From: Flagellimonas sp. 389
GTDB lineage: Bacteria; Bacteroidota; Bacteroidia; Flavobacteriales; Flavobacteriaceae
Assembly (NCBI RefSeq): GCF_018449435.1
Contig: NZ_JAHCMU010000005.1
Coordinates: 124,001-188,000 of the forward strand
Length of the DNA: 64,000 bases
Reading direction: 5' to 3'
This document shows positions 18,391-27,975 of this stretch, piece after piece (the stretch's first letter is position 1; each line of letters opens with the position of its first letter). Below the pieces are notes generated by a model that was not told where the DNA came from, did no database searches, and saw only the letters and a program-made list of their open reading frames with translations. The position numbers and the translations under genes were made by a program.

Positions 18391-19663
18391 AGGGCTTTTT
18401 GGAAGAATAGATTGGCTTACCATTTTTCTTTATGCTTTTTTGGTCTTCATTGGGTGGATAAATATATACTCTACAACGCTCAGCGACCCAAACGCTTCTA
18501 TTTTTGATTTTTCGACACTATACGGAAAACAACTTTTCTTTATAGGCGTGGCTGGTGTCGGTATTATATTCGTGCTTTTTATCGAGACCAATTTCTTTGA
18601 GCGTTTTGCCTCGATTTTTTATATCATTTCAATATTCTTGCTTTTGGGACTGTTCCTCTTTGGAAAAACGATTGCGGGGGCGACATCTTGGTACGACTTA
18701 GGTTTTTTCAACCTACAACCCTCTGAACTTGCCAAAGTAACCACCGCTCTTGCCTTGGCAAAGTATTTAAGTGACATTCAGACCGATATAAAGAACCGAA
18801 AGCATCAACTATATGCCTTATTGATTATCCTCATACCAGCAATTTTAATACTGCCCCAACCAGATCCAGGAAGTTCGTTGATTTATTTTTCACTTTTTTT
18901 CGTTCTGTTTAGGGAGGGATTCCCATTATATTATCTAGGTATCATATTGGTCATGGTTACACTTTTTGCCGCAACGCTAATGTTCGGAACTGTTTGGATA
19001 GCAATTGCCTTGGGACTATTGACAGGCGTCATTTTTGTATTCAAGAAAAAATCAACAAAGATACCTTTGTTACCGCTTGGAGGTATAGTTATTCTGTCGA
19101 TTCTATTCTCGCTTTCGGTTGACTTTATTTTTGAAAATGTTTTTGAACAACGGCATCGTGACCGTTTTGCCCTGTGGTTACGCTTGGAAAAAGATGAGGG
19201 TAAGCTAGAGGAGATTAGAAAAAATATTGGTTACAATACCTATCAATCAGAAAAAGCCATTGAGTCTGGAGGGTTCTTTGGAAAGGGCTTTCTAGAGGGC
19301 ACGCGTACCAAGGGAGATTTTGTGCCAGAACAACATACGGATTATATTTTTAGTTCTGTAGGTGAAGAATGGGGGTTTATGGGAACGGTAACTGTAATTC
19401 TACTGTTCACTTTTTTCTTTTTACGACTGATTTTTATTGCGGAAAGACAGAAAAACGATTTTAGCCGAATGTATGGCTATGGCGTAATTTCTATACTGCT
19501 TATCCATTATTTCATCAATATAGGTATGGTAATAGGGCTATTGCCCACTATAGGGGTTCCCTTACCATTTTTTAGTTACGGTGGTTCTGGACTTATCTTT
19601 TTTACAATGTTACTTTTCATTTTTCTAAAGCTGGACTCCAATCGTTTAAAGGACGGCATTTAA
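18374..19663 (+). CDS. rodA: Peptidoglycan glycosyltransferase RodA
   Basis: 429-residue SEDS-family polymerase with about ten membrane helices. Family features include FNLQPSELAKVTTALALAKYLSD, PDPGSSLIY, EQHTDYIFSSVGEEWGF, and the C-terminal GVPLPFFSYGGSG. Polymerises lipid II with PBP2. Larger than E. coli RodA because of an extra loop (about 225-300). Its stop overlaps the stop of the convergent nuclease gene by 4 bases and no hairpin separates them. Confidence 0.96.
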   Translation: MNMSGRGLFGRIDWLTIFLYAFLVFIGWINIYSTTLSDPNASIFDFSTLYGKQLFFIGVAGVGIIFVLFIETNFFERFASIFYIISIFLLLGLFLFGKTIAGATSWYDLGFFNLQPSELAKVTTALALAKYLSDIQTDIKNRKHQLYALLIILIPAILILPQPDPGSSLIYFSLFFVLFREGFPLYYLGIILVMVTLFAATLMFGTVWIAIALGLLTGVIFVFKKKSTKIPLLPLGGIVILSILFSLSVDFIFENVFEQRHRDRFALWLRLEKDEGKLEEIRKNIGYNTYQSEKAIESGGFFGKGFLEGTRTKGDFVPEQHTDYIFSSVGEEWGFMGTVTVILLFTFFFLRLIFIAERQKNDFSRMYGYGVISILLIHYFINIGMVIGLLPTIGVPLPFFSYGGSGLIFFTMLLFIFLKLDSNRLKDGI

Positions 19664-20460
19664 AAAGTCCAACCAGAAGTATCTACTGTACTTTCAAGTT
19701 TTTCTTGCCAGGTTTCGGATTTATTTTTGAAAAAATCGATAATGGTTATTTCCTCAATACTATCTATTGAGACTAAAAAACTTTCCAATGATTCCTTGCT
19801 CTCCTTATTTGGAATCAAAAAGCAAAGTACTTTTACCGAATCTCCATTCTTTCTAAAAATAACTTTATAGAACGTATTGGGAACATCTACATCCTCGCTT
19901 CCTATTTCTTTCAATCCTCTTTCCAGAACACCTCCTGTTATTATAGTTAAATCACCGTATTTTTTACACCAAAAACGAACTTTCTGTTCTAACCTATTCC
20001 AAATCCCAGCATTAAATTCTCGATTTTGAGGACTGATGTTACTTGTATAAAAGGTTTCATTATATGCGTATTCTGAAAAACGTCTATCTCCTGCGGGGCA
20101 AAGATGTCCCCTATCATAACCAGAACCTCTATAATTCTTCCAATCTGCAGATTTAGTTTTTACTTTTGGGTCTTCGATAAAATAAGGTCTTTCCCTGTCA
20201 TCATAGGTCAGATGGCTTTGCTTAAGCTCATAAGCCACCCATTCTGCCTGTTCGTGTGGTTCACTGTAAGAGAGCATAAAATAATCGTGCTTTATAATCG
20301 CTCCTGTGGTGGAGCTTGGCAAAAATTCTGTTGTAAACGGAGAAGAATGCGTTTTGAAATTTGGGTCTGAATAGGTTGCAGGAGTATAAAAATTCTCAAA
20401 TAGCCAAAAGCCAACTACAAATACTACAAACAGTAGGGTATAAATTGTTTTATTTTTCAT
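19660..20460 (-). CDS. DNA/RNA non-specific endonuclease, membrane-anchored or secreted
   Basis: 266 residues. A hydrophobic N-terminal segment (6-20) is followed by a NUC1-type nuclease domain. The active-site signature DRGH is at 116-119 with His119 as general base, Asn150 in NREFN as the probable metal ligand, and WNRLE at 154-158. The motif order matches the Serratia nuclease / NucA family. Likely acts outside the cytoplasm in nucleic acid scavenging or defence against foreign DNA; which one cannot be told here. Only its stop overlaps rodA. Confidence 0.92.
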   Translation of the reverse strand: MKNKTIYTLLFVVFVVGFWLFENFYTPATYSDPNFKTHSSPFTTEFLPSSTTGAIIKHDYFMLSYSEPHEQAEWVAYELKQSHLTYDDRERPYFIEDPKVKTKSADWKNYRGSGYDRGHLCPAGDRRFSEYAYNETFYTSNISPQNREFNAGIWNRLEQKVRFWCKKYGDLTIITGGVLERGLKEIGSEDVDVPNTFYKVIFRKNGDSVKVLCFLIPNKESKESLESFLVSIDSIEEITIIDFFKNKSETWQEKLESTVDTSGWTF

Positions 20461-20544
20461 TCTGTTATAAACATACTTTATTTATGACAGTCTTGAAAAT
20501 CAGAATTTCAGCACTGCCACTTATTTTGGGTAAACATAAGGATA

Positions 20545-20576
20545 TAAAAAAAGCTGCTTCATATGAAGCAGCTTTC
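20545..20576 (-). terminator. Terminator after the tail-specific protease gene
   Basis: The 26-base perfect palindrome at 20550-20575 ends, on the minus strand, in a run of seven T. It lies 24 bases after the protease stop. The opposite strand has only three T, so it mainly stops minus-strand transcripts. Confidence 0.88.
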
Positions 20577-20599
20577 GTATATCTTTACTTGTGAATAGA

Positions 20600-22771
20600 C
20601 TATCCCTTTACACTTGCCAACTTTCTTTCGTTGTTTTTGATATTGTTTATCTGCAAATCTTTAAGAACGTTCACAGCTTCTTCGACATAGATATCCTTTG
20701 CTAAATTTTGGTGCCATCTATTCCTCTTCTCACGCAATACAGAATCCTGAACAAAGAGTTCTGTTTCATACTTCAACGACTCAAAAGTCAAATGCGAATC
20801 ATAATCCCTTAGGGATTTAAAGTATTCTGATTTCTTTTTTGCCTCTTCACCTTTATCTGTATACACATCATAATTTAAAGAAACTACAGTCTCTTCTTGT
20901 TGTTCCTTCAACCATTTTGCATTTTCTTCGATCAATTTGATATGTTGATTGTTCGCCATTCTTTTTTTACTGTTTTCAACAGTAGTTTCAAAATCGATAT
21001 AACCGTCCCAAATTTTGTATTCGGCCGGAGTAATCTTATCCCAGCCTAAAGGATTTTGTTGGTCCCTTTCGCCAAGATCAATGTAGCTATACCTGTCCGG
21101 TACAACAATATCACTTTTTACACCTTCCAACTGCGTAGATCCGCCATTGATTCTATAAAACTTCTGCGTGGTCAATTTTATAGCTCCTAAATCCCCGTGC
21201 TCATTACTTCTAACGATATTGTCCAAAGGAATTACATTCTGAACGGTTCCTTTTCCAAAGGTCTGTTTGCTTCCTATGACAACTGCACGTTTATAATCTT
21301 GCATAGCGGCAGCCAAAATCTCTGAAGCCGATGCTGAAAGTTCGTTGACCAATATCACCAATGGTCCATCCCATTGAATGCGTTCATCTTTATCTTCGTG
21401 CACTTCTTTTCTTTGACCAGAAGATCGCACTTGAACAATAGGACCGTCTTTAATGAAAAGTCCTGCCATTTCAACTACGGTCTTTAACGAACCGCCACCA
21501 TTGTCCCTTAAATCCAAAATAATTCCTTCTACACCTTCTTGTTTTAATCGCTCTACTTCCTTTGCTACATCTGAAGCAGCGTTTCTTTCGGTATAATCTT
21601 CAAAGTCAACATAGAATTTTGGCAGATTGATAATACCATAGTTATGGTCTTTCTCTTTTACTTTGGCAGATTTCGCATAAGATTCTTCCAACAGCACAAC
21701 ATCTCTGGTAATGGATACTTCTTCAATAGTTCCATCGACCCTTCTAACCGTTAAGTCAACTACAGTTCCTTTAGGACCTTTAATCAATTTAATTGCATCG
21801 TCTAAACGCATACCAACTATATTGGTAGGGTCGTCGCCATCTTGGCCTACTTTCAAAATCTCGTCGCCCACCTCTAAACTTTGTGCTCTCCAGACCGGAC
21901 CTCCAGATATAATTTCCATGATTCTGGCTCCTTCTGGTTTTTTTTGTAACCTAGCGCCAATGCCTTCAAATTTACCTGACATTCCAATGTCAAATTTTTC
22001 CTTGTCGTCCGGAGCAAAGTAATACGTGTGCGGATCAAATTCATCAACAATGGTATTGATGTATTGTACAAACCAATCCTTACGTTCTAAATCGTCAACA
22101 AAATCAAAGAATTCGTCCAACGTATTCATAGTGTTCTCTCTAGCTTCTTTTTCTGTAGTTTCTTTATCTATCGATGCAGGAATTTCATTGAAGCTAAATG
22201 TAGTAGAAACAGTAGCTGTCTGTGACTGATTGGTTTCTGCAATTCTATTTTCTACTTTGTTGTCAAAAACACCAAGGGTATTGTATTTTAATTGTTGTCT
22301 CCAACGCTCTTTTAATTGCTTTTTGTTCGAAGCAAAATCTTGGTCTTTGTAGTCTATGTTGATACTCTCTTTGAGCGTATAATCAAACGGTTGGGATAGT
22401 ACTTCTTTATAGATGCCCTTTGCTTCATCCATACGTTTCATTAAACGCTGGTAAACAATATTAAAGAATGTGATATCTGTATTTTTTATCTCATCGTCAA
22501 TTTGAAATCTATACTTTTCAAACTCTCTTATATCACTGGCCAAAAAGTATCTTTTGGTCGGATCTAATATTTCGATAAAATCATCAAAGACATTGGAAGA
22601 GAAATTGTCATTTAAATCTTTTGGTTCATAGTGGCCACGCTCCAAAACGTAGGTAATCAAATCCAACAACAATTTATCCTTGTCATCGTTCTCAAAAGAT
22701 TTATTTGTGAAACTGCAGGAGGCTACTGCGATAAGTATAACTAAAAAGCCAAGAACAAAATTCTTTTTCAT
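20600..22771 (-). CDS. prc: Carboxy-terminal (tail-specific) processing protease
   Basis: 723-residue periplasmic protease of the Prc/Tsp family, anchored as a lipoprotein (lipobox VASC, Cys19). Order: helical N-terminal region (30-240), PDZ domain (about 255-345), S41 peptidase core with Ser481 within SASAS (479-483) and Lys507 in FGKG forming the Ser-Lys dyad, then a C-terminal DUF3340-type helical region. The Ser-Lys spacing is one residue longer than in E. coli Prc because of a small insertion. Degrades proteins from their C-termini and probably helps with envelope quality control. Confidence 0.95.
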   Translation of the reverse strand: MKKNFVLGFLVILIAVASCSFTNKSFENDDKDKLLLDLITYVLERGHYEPKDLNDNFSSNVFDDFIEILDPTKRYFLASDIREFEKYRFQIDDEIKNTDITFFNIVYQRLMKRMDEAKGIYKEVLSQPFDYTLKESINIDYKDQDFASNKKQLKERWRQQLKYNTLGVFDNKVENRIAETNQSQTATVSTTFSFNEIPASIDKETTEKEARENTMNTLDEFFDFVDDLERKDWFVQYINTIVDEFDPHTYYFAPDDKEKFDIGMSGKFEGIGARLQKKPEGARIMEIISGGPVWRAQSLEVGDEILKVGQDGDDPTNIVGMRLDDAIKLIKGPKGTVVDLTVRRVDGTIEEVSITRDVVLLEESYAKSAKVKEKDHNYGIINLPKFYVDFEDYTERNAASDVAKEVERLKQEGVEGIILDLRDNGGGSLKTVVEMAGLFIKDGPIVQVRSSGQRKEVHEDKDERIQWDGPLVILVNELSASASEILAAAMQDYKRAVVIGSKQTFGKGTVQNVIPLDNIVRSNEHGDLGAIKLTTQKFYRINGGSTQLEGVKSDIVVPDRYSYIDLGERDQQNPLGWDKITPAEYKIWDGYIDFETTVENSKKRMANNQHIKLIEENAKWLKEQQEETVVSLNYDVYTDKGEEAKKKSEYFKSLRDYDSHLTFESLKYETELFVQDSVLREKRNRWHQNLAKDIYVEEAVNVLKDLQINNIKNNERKLASVKG

Positions 22772-22976
22772 AAGAGGTGTGTTTATTTGGGAACGAAATC
22801 AATTGACATATCAAAGCCAAATTGTCATTACGTCATCCTTCTTTCTTTTTCATACGAATTCCCTAAGATACAGAAAAAACCGTGCCAGTATGAATCATGG
22901 TTTTTAATTTTTTGTTAAACGCCTAGAGGTTCATATCCTTATGAAAAACGTATTTTTACGACTTTAATTATATCTT

Positions 22977-23756
22977 ATGAAAAAACCACTCATCTTAGTG
23001 ACTAATGATGATGGAATTACTGCTCCAGGACTAAGGGCATTAATTAAGGTAATGAAACAGATAGGAGAGGTTATCGTTGTAGCTCCTGACAGTCCTCAAT
23101 CTGGCATGGGGCATGCCATAACCATAGATAACACCCTCTATTCCAAGAAAGTTGTCATAGATCAAGATGAAGGCGCTCCCAGTGAATATAGTTGTAGTGG
23201 AACACCTGCGGACTGTGTTAAATTGGCACTACAGGAAATATTGGACAGAAAGCCGGATATCTGTGTTAGTGGCATTAATCATGGTTCTAATTCTTCGATA
23301 AACGTAATTTACTCAGGAACCATGAGCGCAGCAATAGAAGCTGGAATCGAAGGAGTTCCCGCAATAGGATTTTCACTTTGTGATTATTCTTGGGATGCCA
23401 ATTTTAAACATGCGCTAAAATCCGTAAAGAGAATAGTACTGGAAGCACTGGAACATGGCATCCCAAATGGAACCGTATTGAACGTGAATATTCCCAAAAG
23501 CACCAATGAACCTGCAGGAATTAAAATCTGTAGACAGGCTAGAGCCAATTGGAAAGAGAAATTCGACAAGCGCATAAGTCCCACGGGCAAAGACTATTAT
23601 TGGCTCACGGGTGAATTTGAATTATTGGACAAGGGTGAAGATACCGATGAATGGGCTTTGGCGCAAGGATTTGTTTCCGTTGTACCCACACAGTTTGACC
23701 TCACCGCACATCATGTAATTCCACAAGTAAACAACTGGAGTTTAAATGAAAAGTAA
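22977..23756 (+). CDS. surE: 5'/3'-nucleotidase SurE
   Basis: 259-residue nucleoside monophosphate phosphatase. The metal site is the N-terminal NDDG (ILVTNDDGITAPG); other family motifs are APDSPQSGMGHAIT, CSGTPADCVKLAL, SGINHGSN and YSGTMSAAIEG-like. Length is normal. Overlaps the next small gene by 11 bases, a probable translational coupling. Confidence 0.97.
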   Translation: MKKPLILVTNDDGITAPGLRALIKVMKQIGEVIVVAPDSPQSGMGHAITIDNTLYSKKVVIDQDEGAPSEYSCSGTPADCVKLALQEILDRKPDICVSGINHGSNSSINVIYSGTMSAAIEAGIEGVPAIGFSLCDYSWDANFKHALKSVKRIVLEALEHGIPNGTVLNVNIPKSTNEPAGIKICRQARANWKEKFDKRISPTGKDYYWLTGEFELLDKGEDTDEWALAQGFVSVVPTQFDLTAHHVIPQVNNWSLNEK

Positions 23757-24030
23757 AAAAGAAGTTTTAATTGGATTTGCCGTAGGAATCATCGCCAATA
23801 CTTTGGGAACGCTACTTTACATCCTTATTTTTTCTGATTTAAGTATTGTCGAAACATTTGAAGCTGCTGTTGCCCAAGAACACATAGGAAGTTTGTTGGC
23901 ATTGGGCGCTATCTTAAATTTAGTTGCATTTTTTGGATTCTTGCGTTTAAAAAGAGATTATAGGGCCAGAGGAGTTATGATCGCAACCTTGCTCACTGCA
24001 TTGGTGATATTGTATTATAAGATTTTTTGA
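23746..24030 (+). CDS. Small conserved membrane protein
   Basis: 94 residues with three hydrophobic segments (about 8-28, 48-66, 75-92) and a basic KRDYRARG turn between the last two. No family recognised. Coupled to surE by an 11-base overlap and followed by the repeat tract before lpxB. Small triple-helix membrane proteins at this place occur in other Flavobacteriaceae, but no function is known. Confidence 0.75.
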   Translation: MKSKKEVLIGFAVGIIANTLGTLLYILIFSDLSIVETFEAAVAQEHIGSLLALGAILNLVAFFGFLRLKRDYRARGVMIATLLTALVILYYKIF

Positions 24031-24034
24031 AAAG

Positions 24035-24062
24035 GTCAGAGGTTAGAGGTTAGAGGTTAGAG
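24035..24062 (+). repeat. Tandem heptamer repeat (four copies of GTYAGAG)
   Basis: GTCAGAG followed by three exact copies of GTTAGAG, beginning 4 bases after a stop codon. Tandem units of this type can change copy number by slippage. Confidence 0.9.
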
Positions 24063-24114
24063 GAAAAAAATGTTTAAAACTGAATTTGGTCTTTGCACTT
24101 ATTTTAAAGTTTAA

Positions 24115-24227
24115 TTTTGTATTTGTATTTGTATTTGTATTTGTATTTGACATTTGTATTTGACATTTGAGCTTGACATTTGAGCTTGATATTTGAGTTT
24201 GAACTTGTATTTGAAACTTGAACTTAA
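24115..24227 (+). repeat. Hexamer-based TTG repeat tract upstream of lpxB
   Basis: About five exact TTTGTA units (24115-24148) decay into related units (TTTGACA, TTTGAGC, TTTGAAAC) that keep TTG at near-constant spacing up to 3 bases before the lpxB ATG. The last 19 bases are identical to 58595-58613, which also sit just before a start codon. It takes the place of any recognisable promoter for lpxB. Confidence 0.88.
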
Positions 24228-24230
24228 CTA

Positions 24231-25343
24231 ATGAAATACTACATCATAGCTGGCGAAGCCTCGGGAGATCTCCATGGGTCTAACCTCATCAAGGCACTTA
24301 AAGAGCAAAACGCCGATGCGAATATTCGTTGTTGGGGCGGTGATTTAATGCAAAAAGCGGGGGGTGATTTAGCCAAGCATTATAAAGACATGGCTTTCAT
24401 GGGTTTTTTGGAAGTCCTCAAGAATATTCCAACTATTTTCAAGAATATTTCCTTTTGTAAAGAAGATATCTCAAGGTTTAATCCTGATCAAATTATTTTC
24501 ATCGATTTTTCTGGCTTTAATCTTCGGATAGCTGAATGGGCAAAGAAAAATAATTTCAAGACCAATTATTACATATCCCCCCAAATCTGGGCGTCTAGGG
24601 AAGGAAGAATTAAAAAGATAAAACGTGATATCGATAACATGTACGTGATACTTCCCTTCGAGAAAGATTTTTACGAGAAAAAGCACGATTACCCCGTACA
24701 TTTTGTGGGTCACCCCCTGATCGATGCCATAGAAAATACCAAAATTGTTGATGGGCATCTATTCAGAGAAGAAAATGGATTAGATCCAAAAAAGCCAATA
24801 ATTGCACTCCTGCCCGGAAGTAGAAAGCAAGAGGTACAGAAAATGCTGGAAATCATGCTTTCTGTGAGAGGTGATTTTCCAGGATACCAATTTGTAATTG
24901 CGGGTGCACCAAGTTTATCGGATAGTTTTTATGCTTCCTTTTTAAAGGATAAAAACATCAATTATGTCTCTAACCAAACCTACTCGCTCTTAAAGCATTC
25001 GCATGCAGCACTGGTCACAAGTGGCACCGCAACTTTAGAAACGGCACTTTTTGGCATCCCTCAAGTCGTATGTTATAAAGGAAATTGGATTTCCTATCAG
25101 ATTGCAAAACGAATTATTACGCTCGATTACATTTCTTTGGTCAACTTAATAATGGACAAAGAGGTTGTTAAAGAACTGATTCAGAGTGAATTGACAACTA
25201 AAAACCTTAGAAATGAATTATCAAAAATAATTGATGGGGGTGAAAGGGATACCATATTGAAAGATTACGATATGTTAAGAAAGAAATTGGGTGGAAAGGG
25301 CGCCAGTCAATTAGCAGCTAAATTAATCGCAGAAAATGCTTAG
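24231..25343 (+). CDS. lpxB: Lipid-A-disaccharide synthase LpxB
   Basis: 370-residue inner-membrane-associated GT19 glycosyltransferase that joins UDP-2,3-diacylglucosamine and lipid X in lipid A synthesis. Family motifs: AGEASGDLHGSNL at the N-terminus, MGFLEVLKNIP, FIDFSGFNLRIA, YYISPQIWASREGRIK, GHPLID, LLPGSRKQEV and TSGTATLETALFGIPQVVCYK. Length is typical. It is preceded directly by the repeat tract; 33 bases separate it from the next gene. Confidence 0.97.
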   Translation: MKYYIIAGEASGDLHGSNLIKALKEQNADANIRCWGGDLMQKAGGDLAKHYKDMAFMGFLEVLKNIPTIFKNISFCKEDISRFNPDQIIFIDFSGFNLRIAEWAKKNNFKTNYYISPQIWASREGRIKKIKRDIDNMYVILPFEKDFYEKKHDYPVHFVGHPLIDAIENTKIVDGHLFREENGLDPKKPIIALLPGSRKQEVQKMLEIMLSVRGDFPGYQFVIAGAPSLSDSFYASFLKDKNINYVSNQTYSLLKHSHAALVTSGTATLETALFGIPQVVCYKGNWISYQIAKRIITLDYISLVNLIMDKEVVKELIQSELTTKNLRNELSKIIDGGERDTILKDYDMLRKKLGGKGASQLAAKLIAENA

Positions 25344-25376
25344 ATTTAGCTTCCAAGAAGAAAAAGTTATTCTTGG

Positions 25377-25922
25377 ATGTTAAAAAAAGCCCTTTATCTT
25401 ATCGCAATCTTCTTCTTTTTTAGTTGTGGAACTAAAAAGAAAAGAACCTACAGCACTACCCCTCGAACAGTTTCTGTTGAAGCATCAAAAGAAGAGCCCC
25501 CTCCTTTTGAAATTCCAAAAAAGGAGAAGAGAAAAAACTCCAGAGCAGAAGATATCATTGCAACCGCAATGACGTTTTCCGGAACACGCTATAAATACGG
25601 TGGCACCACAAATAAAGGAATGGACTGTTCCGGACTTTTGTATGTTTCCCTTAAGGAAAATGATATCATATTTCCTAGAGCTTCGTATCAAATGGCAGAA
25701 GAAGGGAAGCGAATAAAAATCCCTCAAGTCCAAAAAGGGGACCTTCTCTTTTTTAAGACCGGAAAAAGTGGAAAACGCATCAATCACGTTGGACTTGTAG
25801 TTGACGTAAAAGGAGATGACATAAAATTCATTCACTCCACAACATCTAGAGGTGTTATCGTTTCTTCTTTACGTGAAGGTTACTGGAACTATGCCTTCGT
25901 GAAAGCTACGCGGTTTTTATAA
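25377..25922 (+). CDS. NlpC/P60 (C40) cell-wall hydrolase lipoprotein
   Basis: 181 residues. Lipobox FFSC with Cys17, a basic linker (20-58), then an NlpC/P60 domain with Cys84 (GMDCSG), His137 (INHVGLVV) and His153 (FIHSTTSRGV) forming the catalytic set. Cleaves peptide stems of peptidoglycan, usually between D-Glu and the diamino acid. The stop shares a base with the comEC start (TAATG). Confidence 0.94.
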   Translation: MLKKALYLIAIFFFFSCGTKKKRTYSTTPRTVSVEASKEEPPPFEIPKKEKRKNSRAEDIIATAMTFSGTRYKYGGTTNKGMDCSGLLYVSLKENDIIFPRASYQMAEEGKRIKIPQVQKGDLLFFKTGKSGKRINHVGLVVDVKGDDIKFIHSTTSRGVIVSSLREGYWNYAFVKATRFL

Positions 25923-27946
25923 TGCGGTTTTTTAATTTTGTTTCTATAAAATTGAACCTATGCCTTATTATGGGCATTGTAATCGGCTTCTATTTTGAGA
26001 TAGCACTATCCTTAACGTTTGTTACCGCTATTGTTTTATTGCCTTTTCTGTATTGGGCTCATAAAAAACAGCCCCGGGAAGGATTTCCATTTTTTGAATC
26101 AATAACAACTTTCATCACCTTAGCCCTTGGTGTTTTCATTGTTACTTTGGCGAAATCCAAAGATTTACCGAAACATTATTCAAAACAAAATCTTGAGAGG
26201 CCAAACTTGTGGGAACTTAAGATTGAAGAAAAGCTTAAGCCAAATCAATATTCAGAGCGTTATATAGCCAAAGTCATTTCTCTTGAAAATAAAAAGAGCA
26301 CTGGGAAGATAATTTTGAATCTATTCGTAGATTCTACTATACGAAAGCTTCAGGTTGACAATGAATTGTTCGTTAATTTATTGTCCAACCGAATTTCCGC
26401 TCCACAAAATCCACATCAATTTGATTATAAAAGGTATCTGGAAAAGCAAGGAATATATCATCAAATCCAAGTTTATCCTGAAGCAATTATTTTAAAAGAT
26501 AAAGCATCAACTACGCTTAAGGGCTTAGCTGCAAATTTAAGGGAACGCATCATCATAAAATTGAAGCAAGAGAACTTTGGCAAAGATGAATTAGGTGTTA
26601 TTCAAGCACTTTTATTAGGTCAACGAAATGATATCTCAGAAGAAACCTATAACAGTTATATCGATGCTGGGGCAGTTCACATTCTAGCCGTTTCCGGACT
26701 TCATGTTGGTATTCTATTGTTGTTACTGCAGTTCTTGTTATCGCCTTTGGAGCGAATTCCAAAAGGAAAGACACTTAAGTTGGTACTTATAGTGGTTTTA
26801 CTCTGGAGCTACGCTTTTATAGCCGGCCTTTCCCCGTCCATAGTGCGAGCGGTAACCATGTTCTCTTTTTTTGCTTATGCCATGTATTTAAATCGTCCAA
26901 CAAATTCATTCAACATCGTGGCCTTGTCCATGTTCTTTATTCTGCTCTTCAAACCGCTGTTTTTGTTTCAAGTAGGTTTTCAGATGAGTTATGCAGCGGT
27001 TTTTGCGATTGTATGGATCTATCCAAAACTCCAACGTTTTTGGTTTCCCCATAACTATATTGCTCGTAAGATTTGGCAATTGATATCGGTAAGTGTAGCG
27101 GCACAATTGGGCGTCTTGCCCATAAGCCTTTTTTATTTTCATCAGTTTCCTGCTTTGTTCTTTGTTTCCAATTTGCTAATAGTTCCTTTTTTGGGATTGA
27201 TTTTAGGACTCGGAATTTTAGTGATTGCATTATCGTTATTGGACCGCCTGCCCAACTTCATGGTTCAAAGTTATGATGCAATCATTACGGTCATGAACGC
27301 CATTATCGATTGGGTTGCCCATCAAGAGGGTTTTATCATTAAAAATATTCCATTTGATAGTGTCCAAATGATTTTGGGTTATATCATTATAATTTCCTTC
27401 GTTTTATTTCTTTCCAAACCAAAATTCAAGGCTATCCTCCCCTTATTTTTTGGAATTATTTTGTTCCAAGGATGGAACATTTGGAACCAATTCCGATTAC
27501 AGGATAAAGAGGCCTTTGTTTTGCTCCATAAATCGAAGAATACCTCGCTATTGCATCAGAAAGGTGGTTCTTTAACAGTCTATACTACGGACAGTCTTGG
27601 TATGGCATCGGTAATTAATAACTATACAATAGCGGAGCGGAATCCTTCTATAAACTTTGTACCATTAAAATATAACTTTATTCTTGGCAATAAAGAGATA
27701 TACATTATGGACAGTACCAGTATGTATCCTCAAAACAAAAACCTAGAGTTTTTAGTGCTGACCCAATCCCCAAAAATAAATCTGGATCGGATTATCGATT
27801 CCATCCAACCCAAAATTGTGATTGCAGACGGAAGTAACTTTAAAAGCTATATAGCGCGTTGGAAAGCCACTTGTAATAAAAGAAAAATCCCTTTCCACAG
27901 CACTCGTGAAAAGGGAAGTTATTCTTTTTATTTTGAGGAAGATTAG
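25922..27946 (+). CDS. comEC: ComEC/Rec2 family DNA-uptake channel protein
   Basis: 674 residues with an N-terminal DUF4131 domain (about 30-190), then the competence domain with many membrane helices (about 225-490). Signature segments: ALLLGQRNDISEETYNSYID, GAVHILAVSGLHVGILL, AGLSPSIVRAVTMFS. The C-terminal 170 residues are a shortened remnant of the metallo-beta-lactamase-like domain without the HxHxDH motif, as is common in Bacteroidota. Predicted to pass single-stranded DNA through the inner membrane. No other competence genes lie close by. Confidence 0.92.
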   Translation: MRFFNFVSIKLNLCLIMGIVIGFYFEIALSLTFVTAIVLLPFLYWAHKKQPREGFPFFESITTFITLALGVFIVTLAKSKDLPKHYSKQNLERPNLWELKIEEKLKPNQYSERYIAKVISLENKKSTGKIILNLFVDSTIRKLQVDNELFVNLLSNRISAPQNPHQFDYKRYLEKQGIYHQIQVYPEAIILKDKASTTLKGLAANLRERIIIKLKQENFGKDELGVIQALLLGQRNDISEETYNSYIDAGAVHILAVSGLHVGILLLLLQFLLSPLERIPKGKTLKLVLIVVLLWSYAFIAGLSPSIVRAVTMFSFFAYAMYLNRPTNSFNIVALSMFFILLFKPLFLFQVGFQMSYAAVFAIVWIYPKLQRFWFPHNYIARKIWQLISVSVAAQLGVLPISLFYFHQFPALFFVSNLLIVPFLGLILGLGILVIALSLLDRLPNFMVQSYDAIITVMNAIIDWVAHQEGFIIKNIPFDSVQMILGYIIIISFVLFLSKPKFKAILPLFFGIILFQGWNIWNQFRLQDKEAFVLLHKSKNTSLLHQKGGSLTVYTTDSLGMASVINNYTIAERNPSINFVPLKYNFILGNKEIYIMDSTSMYPQNKNLEFLVLTQSPKINLDRIIDSIQPKIVIADGSNFKSYIARWKATCNKRKIPFHSTREKGSYSFYFEED

Positions 27947-27975
27947 CGGTCCACTAATTTAAACCCTACTGGTTC

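Noticed and set aside
24115..24227. CRISPR-like array
   Set aside because: Units are 6-7 bases and directly adjacent, with no spacers and no cas genes.
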